The notes beneath the pieces are model-generated. The model saw only the letters and a list, made by a program, of their open reading frames with translations, was not told the origin of the DNA and searched no databases. Source: Chryseobacterium sp. LAM-KRS1 (GTDB taxonomy: Bacteria; Bacteroidota; Bacteroidia; Flavobacteriales; Weeksellaceae). From it: a DNA stretch of 64,000 nt. Shown here piece by piece: positions 17,103 through 26,122 of the stretch (position 1 is its first letter; the number at the start of each line of letters is the position of its first letter). A program made the position numbers and the translations under genes. The stretch lies in assembly GCF_013184525.1 (NCBI RefSeq), contig NZ_JAAOIZ010000004.1:713228-777227 (forward strand). The letters run 5' to 3'.

Positions 17103-18077
17103 TTATTCTAATTGTTCCTTTGCCCCTTCAATACCTAACAAACTCTGTACCTTTTCTCCGTGAGCATCTAAGGAATAAATAAGTTCTCTTTGATCTTTCT
17201 TTACCAGATAGATTTCAGATGGGACTATATTCGCATTGTCGATTTTCTTTGGAATCACTAGCTCTAACGTGTAGCCAGCAATAAATTTTTCGTTGAGGAA
17301 ATCCGGTTTTATGTGAATTGTCGGATTAAGTGAGTCTACCGACACCCTGTTCAATTTAGTTGCTACTAACTTGGATGTTAATGGACTTAAACCAATGCGG
17401 AAAAGTTTACGTTGTTTAATATACTGAAATCCATTTTCTTCAAGGGTTACCGGATTATGATAAACCATTTTTTCGAGATGCTTAAGAAGTCCTTTGGAAT
17501 TATAGATTGTTCCATCAACAGAAAAAGGATAAGACCAGTGATGAATAACCGTATCGGTATAATAATCCCATTGATAATAGTTGTTCTTTTTCTCAAGATA
17601 TGATGGTTGTCCTTCCAAATTTTCACCAACGTACAATCTGTAAGAAGCATTTTCAGGATTGGCTCTTATGATGTCAAACACTTCTTTCGGAATTGTAATA
17701 TCATCATAAAAAACTCCATCATCTGTGTTGAACATTAGGAATTCACAATTGCTGTTGCGAATGATTTTTTGAAGTAATCCTTTGAAATTATCTCCGTTTT
17801 TATTAAATAAATTTTTTTTCTTGAAAAATTCCCAATCTTTTTTTGAATTAAGTGATTTAAAATAAGATAAATCGAAAATAACACTCTTTCTTTCAATAAA
17901 ATTTACATGCTGTTCTGCATACTTTTTCTTAAGAAGTTCATATCCTTCCTTATGAGGTCCACTCGTATGATATAAAACAACGATTTTTGAATCTGTTTTA
18001 AAATGTTTTAAAGTAGATTGTAATAAGTAATCTAACTGAATCGCACGATTGTAAGAAAATATTATATTGAGAACCAT
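17103..18077 (-). CDS. Glycosyltransferase-like protein of uncertain family
   Basis: A 324-residue protein that begins like a GT-A enzyme (LNIIFSYNRAIQLDYLL) and has FLMFNTDDGVFYDD, whose TDD could be the metal-binding DxD-like motif. Otherwise it lacks the standard GT2 signatures: there is no DDGS and no clear acidic catalytic pair. The protein is rich in aromatic residues in the middle (NNYYQWDYYTDTVIHHW). Its ATG overlaps the TAA of fdtB (TAATG), so it is tightly coupled to the Fuc3NAc genes. It could transfer that amino sugar; this is inference from gene order. Confidence 0.6.
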   Translation of the reverse strand: MVLNIIFSYNRAIQLDYLLQSTLKHFKTDSKIVVLYHTSGPHKEGYELLKKKYAEQHVNFIERKSVIFDLSYFKSLNSKKDWEFFKKKNLFNKNGDNFKGLLQKIIRNSNCEFLMFNTDDGVFYDDITIPKEVFDIIRANPENASYRLYVGENLEGQPSYLEKKNNYYQWDYYTDTVIHHWSYPFSVDGTIYNSKGLLKHLEKMVYHNPVTLEENGFQYIKQRKLFRIGLSPLTSKLVATKLNRVSVDSLNPTIHIKPDFLNEKFIAGYTLELVIPKKIDNANIVPSEIYLVKKDQRELIYSLDAHGEKVQSLLGIEGAKEQLE

Positions 18078-19177
18078 TAGAATGCATTTAAAGTTTGTAT
18101 AACTTTTAAAATTTCCTCATCTGTCATTACTGGGGAAATTGGTAAACTTAAAACCTCATTATGAATCTTTTCGGTAACAGGCAGACTAAGTTCCTTCCAT
18201 TCTGAGTATGCTTCCTGATGATGAGGTGGAATCGGATAATGTATGAGGGTTTGGATTCCATTTTCTTCAAGATACTTTTGCAGCTTATCTCTATCTTCTG
18301 TCCTGATTACAAAAAGGTGATATACATGGCTGTTTTCTTCTAATTTATGCTGAGGGAGAATAATCTTTGGATTTACAATTTCCTTAAGGTATCTATCTGC
18401 AATTTTTTTTCGTTCGTAATTTTCTGCGTCTAAATATTTTAATTTTACAGATAACACAGCAGCCTGAATTTCGTCTAAACGCGAATTGTAACCACGATAT
18501 TGGTTAACGTATTTTTTTTGAGAACCGTAATTTGCCAAAGTTCTCACGCAAGTCGCCAATTCATTGTCTTTACATGTGACAGCGCCGGCATCTCCTATAG
18601 CTCCAAGGTTTTTCCCTGGATAAAAGCTGAATCCTGCAGCATCTCCTAAACTTCCTGATTTTTTGTTTTTCCATAATGCTCCAATTGTTTGAGCATTATC
18701 TTCAATTATTTTTAGATTATATTTTTCTGAAATTTGTAGTATTTTCTCTGAAAATACAATACTCCCATATAAATGAACAAGTAGAATTGCTCTGGTCCGT
18801 GAAGTAATTTTTTCTTCTATTTTAGAAGTGTCAATGTTGTAAGTATTAAGATCTGGTTCTACTAAAACCGGAACTAATTTATTATCTGTGATGGCAAGGA
18901 TAGAAGCAATATAGGTATTGGCGGGAACAAGAATCTCATCTCCTTCAGTCATAATACCAAGCTCAATATAAGCTCTGAAAATTAACCTTAATGCATCTAA
19001 CCCATTTGCCACGCCAATGGCATGAGGAACATCGCAATATTGAGCAAGCTCTGTTTCAAATGTTTTTATTCTATCACCCAACAAATACCATCCGGAACGG
19101 AAAGTACTTAAGATGGCATCTTCAATTTCTTGTTGATGGGTAAGATTTATTTTCTGTAAATCAAGAAATTTAATCAT
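18077..19177 (-). CDS. fdtB: dTDP-3-oxo-hexose transaminase (FdtB-like, PLP-dependent)
   Basis: A 366-residue aminotransferase of the DegT/DnrJ/EryC1/StrS family. The PLP Schiff-base lysine is Lys189 in [15 protein letters not shown] supplies the Asp that pairs with the pyridine nitrogen. In the Fdt pathway it aminates dTDP-3-oxo-6-deoxy-hexose at C3 using glutamate. The gene overlaps fdtC by eight bases and follows fdtA, the standard order of a dTDP-3-amino-3,6-dideoxyhexose set. QdtB of the quinovosamine branch is a close homologue, so the sugar could be the gluco rather than galacto isomer. The symbol is assigned on family and context. Confidence 0.85.
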   Translation of the reverse strand: MIKFLDLQKINLTHQQEIEDAILSTFRSGWYLLGDRIKTFETELAQYCDVPHAIGVANGLDALRLIFRAYIELGIMTEGDEILVPANTYIASILAITDNKLVPVLVEPDLNTYNIDTSKIEEKITSRTRAILLVHLYGSIVFSEKILQISEKYNLKIIEDNAQTIGALWKNKKSGSLGDAAGFSFYPGKNLGAIGDAGAVTCKDNELATCVRTLANYGSQKKYVNQYRGYNSRLDEIQAAVLSVKLKYLDAENYERKKIADRYLKEIVNPKIILPQHKLEENSHVYHLFVIRTEDRDKLQKYLEENGIQTLIHYPIPPHHQEAYSEWKELSLPVTEKIHNEVLSLPISPVMTDEEILKVIQTLNAF

Positions 19178-19631
19178 GAGTATTTTTCTTTAAAAATTTT
19201 GCTGGATTTCCAACCCAGATTTCATTGGCAGGAATGTTTTTGGTAACAACACTCCCTGCTCCGATAAGCGAATTTTCTCCAATTGTCACACCCGCCAGTA
19301 TGGTTGCGTTTGCACCAATAGATGCTCCTTTTTTTATCAATGTATGTTCCGGTTTAAAGTGCTTATTTTTGGATTTTGGAAACAGGTCATTCGTGAAAGT
19401 TGCATTAGGGCCAATAAAAACATCATCTTCTATTGTAATTCCATCCCAGATCTGAACACCGGGCTTTATTGTTACATTATTCCCTATAATTACCTTATTT
19501 TCTATAAATACCTGACAATTGATATTACAGTTACTTCCAATTTCTGCGTCTTTAAGAATGACGCAGAATTGCCATATGTAGGTTCCTTCACCTATGTTTT
19601 GAGATTGTACATCAGCCAGAGAGTGAATCAT
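19170..19631 (-). CDS. fdtC: dTDP-3-amino-3,6-dideoxyhexose N-acetyltransferase (FdtC-like)
   Basis: A 153-residue left-handed beta-helix acetyltransferase with repeated hexapeptides ([22 protein letters not shown] is one stretch, then [22 protein letters not shown]) and the NPAKFLKKN end. The family uses acetyl-CoA to N-acetylate the 3-amino group made by FdtB, yielding dTDP-Fuc3NAc (or Qui3NAc). It is coupled by an ATGA overlap to fdtA upstream and by eight bases to fdtB downstream, which fixes its role better than sequence alone. Confidence 0.84.
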   Translation of the reverse strand: MIHSLADVQSQNIGEGTYIWQFCVILKDAEIGSNCNINCQVFIENKVIIGNNVTIKPGVQIWDGITIEDDVFIGPNATFTNDLFPKSKNKHFKPEHTLIKKGASIGANATILAGVTIGENSLIGAGSVVTKNIPANEIWVGNPAKFLKKNTHD

Positions 19632-20029
19632 TTTTTATAATTTTTAAATTCCTCAAAATCTCTGAAATAATCTTTCTCATCATAAAGTTCAGATGCTAAA
19701 CACAGGAGTACAGCATTGTGGCTAAACTTGATATCTCTCCAAATTAGTTTAGGAATATAGAGGCCTTTCGAAGGTGAATCTAAAATGAAATTTTCTCTAT
19801 TTCCCTGAAGATCAAGCGTGTTAAATTCTATAATACCAGAGGTTGCAAATATCACTTGTTGAAGTTCTTTATGTGCATGACCTCCTCTTATAACATCCTG
19901 AGGAGTATAATAAGTCCAGTAAACTCTCTTTATTTCAAAAGGAGTGTCTTTTTGTGTTTCTGCAACAGTAATATATCCCAAATCCTGGGAGCCAATTTTA
20001 GAAAAATTTATGATATGTGGGATATCCAT
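19628..20029 (-). CDS. fdtA: dTDP-4-oxo-6-deoxyglucose 3,4-ketoisomerase (FdtA-like)
   Basis: A 133-residue single-domain cupin of the WxcM/FdtA type. [11 protein letters not shown] contains His51 and His53, matching the paired histidines known to be catalytic in FdtA. The enzyme shifts the keto group of the RmlB product from C4 to C3. Length is normal for the family. It is the first gene of the coupled fdtA-fdtC-fdtB set. FdtA and QdtA differ in the C4 stereochemistry of the product and cannot be separated by eye here. A 110-base gap separates it from the ABC exporter ATPase gene upstream. Confidence 0.85.
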   Translation of the reverse strand: MDIPHIINFSKIGSQDLGYITVAETQKDTPFEIKRVYWTYYTPQDVIRGGHAHKELQQVIFATSGIIEFNTLDLQGNRENFILDSPSKGLYIPKLIWRDIKFSHNAVLLCLASELYDEKDYFRDFEEFKNYKK

Positions 20030-20139
20030 CGAATGAATATAATTAGTTAGTAATAAATTATTTCAAGTAAATGTATAAATTTTATATAACAAAGGATGTA
20101 ATGGACTTTAATAATATGTTATCCAGATATCCCTTATTT

Positions 20140-21402
20140 TTACATTTTCTCATAATTTACATTATGTGTGATTTTTGGAAATAAAACTCCTGGAGATTTA
20201 ATTATTTCCCCGAATTGATTTTGCATTCCATTTACTTCAAAACCAAAAATTTGTGTTCTGAATGCTATGTCTGATCTATTAACACCCCAGAAAAAATCAA
20301 AATAATAGGAATCCTCATTAAGGGTATATGGAGGTATTTCAAATGTAACAGTATAATCTCCTTTTTGAGATTCTCTGTTAATACTTAACATCAATCCAGT
20401 ACTCATTACTGTAAGATCGTGGCTATTTTTAAGAAGAAAGGAAAGGTCAATATCGACATTCGCCATCTTTGACATAAAAGAAACAGTCACAAGGATACCC
20501 GACTTTATATTAATCATATCTCCATTAATTGGTTCGGTTTTGAAGGATTTAATTAAAATCTTCTCATTTTCAAGCTTTATAGGATCATCCAAATAATTGT
20601 AGAAAAATTTGGCTTCATTATTTTTTTGATATTCTATAATACATTTATTAATATCCCCCTGATTTATTAATAATCCTTTATCTAATAATAATGCAGTGTT
20701 ACAAAGCTCTTTAATAGCAGTAATATTATGACTTACAAAAAGTACAGTTCTTCCTTCTCCTTTGGTGACATCACCCATTTTCCCCAGGCATTTTTTTTGA
20801 AATTCTGCATCTCCAACAGCCAAAACTTCATCTACAATAAGAATTTCCGATTCTAAATGGGCGGCCACAGCAAATGCCAGACGTACATACATACCTGATG
20901 AATATCTTTTTACCGGAGTATCTATATACCTTTCTACGCCAGAAAAATCAACGATCTCATCAAACTTTCTTGTGATTTCCTTTCGGGTCATACCCAAAAT
21001 TGCCCCATTTAAAAATACATTTTCCCGGCCTGTCATTTCCGGATGGAAGCCAGTTCCCACCTCAAGCAAAGAAGCTATTCTTCCTTGGGTGTAGATTTTT
21101 CCCGTTGTGGGTTTGGTAACTTTACTTAAAAGTTTTAATAGTGTTGATTTTCCTGCACCATTTCTGCCAATAATTCCTAAAGCATCCCCTTGCTTTGTTT
21201 CGAAATTAATATCTCTAAGTGACCAAACATATTCGGAATCTCCTTTTGAAGTTCTGTCATTAGCTTCTCCAATTTTCAAATAAGGATCTTCCTTACCTCT
21301 TAACCTGTACCAGAATCTATTAAGGTCATGAGAAAGTGTGCCTGTTCCAACTTGTCCTAAACGATATTGTTTTGATATATTTTCTGCTTTTAAAGCGAGC
21401 AT
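20140..21402 (-). CDS. wzt: Polysaccharide ABC exporter ATPase (Wzt-type) with C-terminal glycan domain
   Basis: A 420-residue protein. The ATPase domain has Walker A GRNGAGKS (residues 79-86), signature YSSGMYVRLA (167-176), Walker B ILIVDE (187-192) and the switch FVSHN. From about residue 255 to the end is a beta-rich extension like the Wzt C-terminal carbohydrate-binding domain, which in O-antigen exporters recognises the modified chain end. With the permease encoded just upstream (18 bases away), it should export undecaprenyl-linked polysaccharide across the inner membrane. The presence of the extension implies a capped glycan, which fits with methyl- and acyltransferases in the locus. 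Confidence 0.88.
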   Translation of the reverse strand: MLALKAENISKQYRLGQVGTGTLSHDLNRFWYRLRGKEDPYLKIGEANDRTSKGDSEYVWSLRDINFETKQGDALGIIGRNGAGKSTLLKLLSKVTKPTTGKIYTQGRIASLLEVGTGFHPEMTGRENVFLNGAILGMTRKEITRKFDEIVDFSGVERYIDTPVKRYSSGMYVRLAFAVAAHLESEILIVDEVLAVGDAEFQKKCLGKMGDVTKGEGRTVLFVSHNITAIKELCNTALLLDKGLLINQGDINKCIIEYQKNNEAKFFYNYLDDPIKLENEKILIKSFKTEPINGDMINIKSGILVTVSFMSKMANVDIDLSFLLKNSHDLTVMSTGLMLSINRESQKGDYTVTFEIPPYTLNEDSYYFDFFWGVNRSDIAFRTQIFGFEVNGMQNQFGEIIKSPGVLFPKITHNVNYEKM

Positions 21403-21420
21403 ATTTTTTTAGTTTAATAA

Positions 21421-22269
21421 TTATACAGTATCCATAAATGTTTTTTCAACCTTATTGAAAACAACAACTCCTATCCCTAAAAGAATAAGGATGATTATAG
21501 TACTTATTCCAAGCATCAATGGTGAAAAATCTCCAACACCTAACCATCCATACTTAAAACATTCAAAAATACCGGTTAATGGGTTGTAATAGGCTAACTT
21601 TTTAAAATATCCGGGTAGCGATGATACAGGATAAATAACCGGAGTTGCATACATGTATAAGCTTACACCAAAGCCCAATAGCATGTTAAGGTCTTTGTAT
21701 TTTGTTGTAAGAGAAGAAAAGATCATACCAACACCTAATGCGAAAAGAGCCATAAGAACAACCAAAAACGGAGTAGCCAAGATCCATATGTTAAAATGAA
21801 TATCTCCTTTAGCGAGATAGTATCCCCAAACAATGATGAACAAAAAGAATTGGACACCAAGACGCATTAAATTTGAAATTACAATTGAAATAGGGGTGAC
21901 AAGCCTCGGGAAATATACCTTTCCGAAGATAGCCGCATTTCCTGCAAATGTATTTGAAGTACCAAGTAGTGCCCCTGAAAAATAGTTCCAAAGAGTAACT
22001 CCAGCTAGATAAAATAGCAATGGTGGTGCACCGTCTGTAGGTAAGTTAGCAAGTTTTCCAAAAACAATCAGATACGTAATTGTGGTGAAAATCGGATTAA
22101 TAAAAAACCATATAGGGCCTAGGATCGTTTGTTTGAAACTGGATATAAAATCTCTTTTCACAAACATATAAATAAGATCTTTGTATCTCCATACTTCTTT
22201 GAGCCTTAAGTCAAATAAAGTATGGTTGGCCTCAATGGTTTCTGTCCACTTTTGTTGTGGTTCATTCAT
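21421..22269 (-). CDS. wzm: Polysaccharide ABC exporter permease (Wzm-type)
   Basis: A 282-residue membrane protein of the ABC-2 family with about six hydrophobic segments (for example FFLFIIVWGYYLA, FLVVLMALFALGVGMIF and IIILILLGIGVVVF). The N-terminal amphipathic region and PIWFFINPIF motif are typical of Wzm/TagG/KpsM-type permeases. It pairs with the ATPase encoded next. A perfect -7 box lies just upstream, so it probably heads the long transcript toward base 1. The presence of this exporter, and no Wzx/Wzy seen here, points to ABC-dependent polysaccharide export. Confidence 0.9.
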   Translation of the reverse strand: MNEPQQKWTETIEANHTLFDLRLKEVWRYKDLIYMFVKRDFISSFKQTILGPIWFFINPIFTTITYLIVFGKLANLPTDGAPPLLFYLAGVTLWNYFSGALLGTSNTFAGNAAIFGKVYFPRLVTPISIVISNLMRLGVQFFLFIIVWGYYLAKGDIHFNIWILATPFLVVLMALFALGVGMIFSSLTTKYKDLNMLLGFGVSLYMYATPVIYPVSSLPGYFKKLAYYNPLTGIFECFKYGWLGVGDFSPLMLGISTIIILILLGIGVVVFNKVEKTFMDTV

Positions 22270-22285
22270 TCGTGTTAAGTTTATG

Positions 22286-22293
22286 CAAATTTA
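22286..22293 (-). promoter_or_regulatory. -7 box (TAAATTTG) upstream of the exporter operon
   Basis: On the minus strand TAAATTTG matches TAnnTTTG, 16 bases before the wzm start codon. No good TTG is found about 20 bases further upstream. Together with the hairpin at 22392-22421 it suggests that the exporter and glycosyltransferase genes form a transcript separate from ugd-rmlB-rmlA. Confidence 0.45.
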
Positions 22294-22391
22294 TAATAAA
22301 TAATTTTCTCATAGTTCTATATATTATGAATTGTTATTCATGTAAAAACTAAAAATAATAACTAATATATTGATATTTATTATTATAAACA

Positions 22392-22421
22392 AAAGCTGTA
22401 ATCATTGATGATAACAGCTTT
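22392..22421 (-). terminator. Terminator-like stem-loop after rmlA
   Basis: On the minus strand AAAGCTGT pairs with ACAGCTTT, then a T-T mismatch, then ATCAT pairs with ATGAT, giving a 13-bp near-perfect stem with a tiny loop. TTTGTTT follows. It lies 20 bases after the rmlA stop codon. Confidence 0.6.
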
Positions 22422-22440
22422 ATAGATTTCTGATTTAAGA

Positions 22441-23304
22441 TTATTTGTTTACGAGTTGCGTAAGGTATTTGCCATATCCGCTTTTTCCGTACTTTAAAGC
22501 TGTCTGTAATAACTTTTCCTCGTTAATAAATTTATTTCTAAATGCAATTTCTTCAATACATCCGATTTTAAATCCTTGTCTCTTTTCAATAACACTTACA
22601 AATTCTGAAGCATCATGAAGAGAATCAAAAGTTCCGGTGTCAAGCCATGCTGTCCCTCTATCCAAAACCCCAACTTCCAGCTTGCCTTTTTTAAGATAAA
22701 CATTATTTACATCTGTAATTTCAAGCTCACCTCGTGCAGAAGGCTGTATGTTTTTTGCAATTTCAACAACTTCATTGTCATAAAAATATAAGCCGGGAAC
22801 TGCATAATTGGATTTTGGATGTGTAGGCTTTTCTTCTATAGAAACAGCTTTAAAATCATTATCAAACTCTACAACTCCATATCTTTCGGGATCGGAAACG
22901 TGATAGGCAAAGACAACTCCGCCATCAGGATTTGTTTTGTTTTTTAAAAGGGTTCCCATTTCAGATCCATAAAAAATATTATCTCCCAATACTAGTGCTG
23001 CCGGATCATTCCCAATGAAAGAATCTCCAAGAATAAAAGCCTGAGCAAGACCATCCGGGCTTGGCTGCACCACATATTCAATATTGCAACCTATCTGAGA
23101 TCCATCTCCTAATAGTTTAACGAAACCTTCCTGGTCATGAGGGGTTGTTATAATTAGTATATCCCTTATTCCCGCTAATAATAATGTAGATAAAGGATAG
23201 TATATCATTGGTTTGTCATAAACAGGCATTAACTGTTTACTTACTGCAATGGTAAGAGGGTAAAGTCTAGTACCGGAACCACCGGCTAAAATTATTCCTT
23301 TCAT
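22441..23304 (-). CDS. rmlA: Glucose-1-phosphate thymidylyltransferase
   Basis: A 287-residue sugar nucleotidyltransferase. The N-terminal [11 protein letters not shown] loop binds d[19 protein letters not shown] and LGDNIFYG are classic RmlA segments; [20 protein letters not shown] carries the conserved catalytic and metal region. It makes dTDP-glucose from glucose-1-phosphate and dTTP. It lies 74 bases after rmlB on the same strand, and feeds RmlB and then FdtA/FdtB/FdtC in this locus. rmlC and rmlD are not in the window, so dTDP-rhamnose synthesis is not supported here. Confidence 0.95.
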   Translation of the reverse strand: MKGIILAGGSGTRLYPLTIAVSKQLMPVYDKPMIYYPLSTLLLAGIRDILIITTPHDQEGFVKLLGDGSQIGCNIEYVVQPSPDGLAQAFILGDSFIGNDPAALVLGDNIFYGSEMGTLLKNKTNPDGGVVFAYHVSDPERYGVVEFDNDFKAVSIEEKPTHPKSNYAVPGLYFYDNEVVEIAKNIQPSARGELEITDVNNVYLKKGKLEVGVLDRGTAWLDTGTFDSLHDASEFVSVIEKRQGFKIGCIEEIAFRNKFINEEKLLQTALKYGKSGYGKYLTQLVNK

Positions 23305-23378
23305 GTATTTGTTTTTTTATTTTTTCAATTATGTCCTATGGAACATTGCATTTGGTGAAATGATTGTTTTTTGATGGT

Positions 23379-24458
23379 TTAGTTGTATTGTTTTTCGTAG
23401 TATTTTTGATAATCTCCCGAGGTTACGTTTTCTAACCACTCTTTGTTTTCAAGATACCAGTCAATTGTTTTTGATAATCCCTGCTCAAATGTCACTGATG
23501 GTTTCCATCCCAGGTTTTTGTTCAGCTTTGATGCATCAATAGCATAACGCTTATCATGGCCTGGTCTGTCTTTTACAAAAGTGATTAATTTTTCAGAGTA
23601 ACCAGATGGTTTTCCAAGTTTTGCATCCATTTGCTTGATTAATTCTTTTACCAGATCAATATTTTGCCATTCATTAAATCCTCCGATATTATAAGTTTCA
23701 CCTGTCTTGGCTTCATTAAATATCTGATAAATTGCTTTTGCATGATCAATAACAAATAACCAGTCACGGGTATATTTACCATCGCCATAAATAGGTAACG
23801 GTCTTTCATTAATAATATTGGAAATGCAAAGAGGAATCAACTTTTCCGGGAAGTGATTGGGACCATAATTGTTTGAACAGTTGGATACGATAAAAGGCAT
23901 TCCGTAGGTATTTCCATAAGCTCTTACTAAATGATCGGAAGCTGCTTTAGAAGCGGAATAAGGAGATTGTGGATCGTAAGATGTTGTTTCCAGGAAGAAA
24001 CCAGTTTCTCCTAAACTGCCATAAACTTCATCTGTAGAAACGTGATAGAATAAATTTTTTCTTGTTTCATTCGGGAATCTTCCGTGTGTATGATCGGGGT
24101 TTAGAGTCCAGAATTCTTTACATAGATTAAGAAGGTTGGCGGTGCCGTTTACATTCGTATTAATGAAAGCCATAGGGTCCGTAATACTTCTGTCTACATG
24201 ACTTTCTGCAGCTAAATGTATAACAGCATCAGGGTTGTATTTTTCAAAAATTATTCTTAATTCTTCCGGTTTTGTTATATCTGCTTTTTCAAAAACGTAA
24301 TTGGCTTCGTTTTCGATATCTTTTAAATTTTCTAAATTTCCAGCATAAGTAAGAGCGTCCAGATTGATTATCGTGGTGTTAGGGTTATTCTTGACAAATT
24401 CTCTAACAACGTGGGAGCCAATAAAACCTGCTCCTCCCGTAATAATTATATTTTTCAT
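23379..24458 (-). CDS. rmlB: dTDP-glucose 4,6-dehydratase
   Basis: A 359-residue extended SDR enzyme. GGAGFIGSH is the NAD-binding loop, VSTDEVYG the Thr/Asp/Glu catalytic segment, and YSASKAASD holds the YxxxK catalytic pair. It converts dTDP-glucose to dTDP-4-oxo-6-deoxyglucose, the substrate of the FdtA-like isomerase encoded 3.4 kb away. Length is normal. It has 133 bases upstream after ugd, where a near-consensus TAACTTTA may give an extra promoter, though this is weak. Confidence 0.95.
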   Translation of the reverse strand: MKNIIITGGAGFIGSHVVREFVKNNPNTTIINLDALTYAGNLENLKDIENEANYVFEKADITKPEELRIIFEKYNPDAVIHLAAESHVDRSITDPMAFINTNVNGTANLLNLCKEFWTLNPDHTHGRFPNETRKNLFYHVSTDEVYGSLGETGFFLETTSYDPQSPYSASKAASDHLVRAYGNTYGMPFIVSNCSNNYGPNHFPEKLIPLCISNIINERPLPIYGDGKYTRDWLFVIDHAKAIYQIFNEAKTGETYNIGGFNEWQNIDLVKELIKQMDAKLGKPSGYSEKLITFVKDRPGHDKRYAIDASKLNKNLGWKPSVTFEQGLSKTIDWYLENKEWLENVTSGDYQKYYEKQYN

Positions 24459-24591
24459 TTTAATATTTTGAAACAGTTAAGATTAAAGTTACTAAGGTAT
24501 TAATGTAAATTCTATACCTGCTATGTTATAAATATAGGGTATTGAATTTTTATAAAGAAAAGAAACGGTACTTTGTTTTTTGTTATTGAGC

Positions 24592-25908
24592 TTATGGATT
24601 CAGGATAGTTTGCCTTCCAATACTTTTGTAATAGAATCCATGTTGTTTGGGAACCTCCAAAGGATACATATTTCTTCCGTCAAATATAACTTTATTGTTC
24701 ATTTTTTCGGCCATCAGATCAAAATTAGGATTTTTGAATTCCGGCCATTCCGTAGCAATGAATAATGCGTCAGCTCCTTCTAAAGCATCGTACATCGTTT
24801 TTGCATATTGGATCTGGTCTCCAATAATCTGACGAACATTGTTTTCAGCGATTAGATCATACGCGGTTATTTTAGCTCCTTTTTTCAACAAAAGATTAAT
24901 GTTGTCCAAAGAGGAAGCTTCACGTATGTCATCGGTATTTGCCTTAAAAGCTAGTCCCCAAATTGCAATCTTTTTTCCATTAAGATCTCCTTCGAAATAT
25001 TTTTCAATATCAGAAACCAGAATAACTTTTTGAGTTGTATTTACATTCTCTGTAGCTTCTAAAATACGGAAGTTAAAATCTTCCTGTTTCCCAGATTTAA
25101 TTAATGCCTTCACATCTTTAGGGAAACAACTTCCCCCATACCCAATTCCGGGAAACAAAAAGCGGTGACCAATTCTGTCATCACTTCCCATTCCCAATCT
25201 TACTTTGTCAACATCAGCGCCTACCTTTTCACAATAATTGGCAATCTCATTCATGAAGGTAATTTTCACCGCTAAAAATGAGTTTGATGCATATTTGGTA
25301 AGTTCAGAAGATTTTTCATCCATGAATATAATAGGAATTCCTGTATTGGTAAAAGGCTGATATATCTTGGACATGATATTTTTAGCTCTCTCTGAACTTG
25401 ATCCGACAACAACTCTTGCAGGGTTCATAGAGTCCTCTACAGCAAAGCCTTCCCTTAAAAATTCCGGATTTGAAACAACATCAAAAGGAATGTTTGTTTT
25501 TGAAGAAATAACTTCTCTTACTTTCTCTGCCGTTCCCACGGGAACTGTACTTTTGTTAACAATGACCTTATATTCAGTCATCAGTTCGCCAATACTATTG
25601 GCAACACTCAACACATAAGAAAGATCAGCAGATCCGTCTTCCCCGGGAGGAGTAGGTAAAGCAAGGTATACGACTTCGCTTTTATCTAATGCTTCTTTTA
25701 AATTGGTGGTGAAAAATAACCTTTGAGACTGAATGTTTCTATGGAACATCTCTTCAAGGTTCGGCTCATATATGGGAACAATGCCGTTTTTCATGCCTTC
25801 AACTTTTTTTTCATCAATGTCAACACAGTATACTGAATTGCCAAGTTCTGCAAGGGTAGTTCCGGTAACTAATCCCACATAACCTGTTCCTACAATTGTT
25901 ATATTCAA
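24592..25908 (-). CDS. ugd: UDP-glucose 6-dehydrogenase (TTG start)
   Basis: A 438-residue enzyme of the UDP-glucose/GDP-mannose dehydrogenase family. NITIVGTGYVGLV is the NAD-binding loop, GGSCFPKDVKAL contains the catalytic Cys that forms the thiohemiacetal, and the C-terminal domain has GLAFKANTDDIREA. It oxidises UDP-glucose to UDP-glucuronate. The only start that fits the Rossmann strand is TTG at 25908, as no in-frame ATG lies just upstream; a minus-strand TATTTTTG (25933-25940) may be its -7 box. It probably supplies the uronic acid that the AsnB-like protein could amidate. Confidence 0.93.
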   Translation of the reverse strand: MNITIVGTGYVGLVTGTTLAELGNSVYCVDIDEKKVEGMKNGIVPIYEPNLEEMFHRNIQSQRLFFTTNLKEALDKSEVVYLALPTPPGEDGSADLSYVLSVANSIGELMTEYKVIVNKSTVPVGTAEKVREVISSKTNIPFDVVSNPEFLREGFAVEDSMNPARVVVGSSSERAKNIMSKIYQPFTNTGIPIIFMDEKSSELTKYASNSFLAVKITFMNEIANYCEKVGADVDKVRLGMGSDDRIGHRFLFPGIGYGGSCFPKDVKALIKSGKQEDFNFRILEATENVNTTQKVILVSDIEKYFEGDLNGKKIAIWGLAFKANTDDIREASSLDNINLLLKKGAKITAYDLIAENNVRQIIGDQIQYAKTMYDALEGADALFIATEWPEFKNPNFDLMAEKMNNKVIFDGRNMYPLEVPKQHGFYYKSIGRQTILNP

Positions 25909-26016
25909 AATGTTTGTTTTTAAAATTCATCACAAAAATAATAAAAATACTGTCAACCCCTCTTTAAATTTAATGTTAATACATCGCCGGGTTATTTATC
26001 TGATAATAAGATGATT

Positions 26017-26047
26017 TTGCTTTTTTAGAAAAAATATCTTATATTTG
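26017..26047 (+). promoter_or_regulatory. Consensus Bacteroidota promoter of rimP-nusA-infB
   Basis: TTG at 26017-26019, a 20-base spacer and TATATTTG at 26040-26047 match the Bacteroidota housekeeping promoter (TTG/TAnnTTTG). Transcription should start near 26054, leaving a leader of about 70 bases. Confidence 0.8.
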
Positions 26048-26052
26048 CATTG

Positions 26053-26110
26053 GATTTACGGAAAAAAATGGGAAGGCTTCGGAAGAAAGCCTTTTTTCGT
26101 ACTGTAAATC
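26053..26110 (+). promoter_or_regulatory. Structured leader with terminator-like hairpin before rimP
   Basis: The leader can fold in two competing ways. AAGGCTT (26073-26079) pairs with AAGCCTT (26087-26093) and is followed by TTTT, like an intrinsic terminator. An outer pairing joins GATTTAC (26053-26059) to GTAAATC (26104-26110) and GAAAAAA (26061-26067) to TTTTTTC (26092-26098). It lies between the promoter and rimP, so it may be an attenuator of an operon that encodes the termination factor NusA. Function is inferred. Confidence 0.5.
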
Positions 26111-26122
26111 AAGCATAAAATT

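Noticed and set aside
22392..22421. Operator for the exporter promoter
   Set aside because: The palindrome lies about 100 bases from the -7 box and directly after the rmlA stop with a T-rich tail, so a terminator is the simpler reading.
26053..26110. tRNA or known small RNA before rimP
   Set aside because: No cloverleaf or CCA-type acceptor stem; the pairing fits a leader hairpin.
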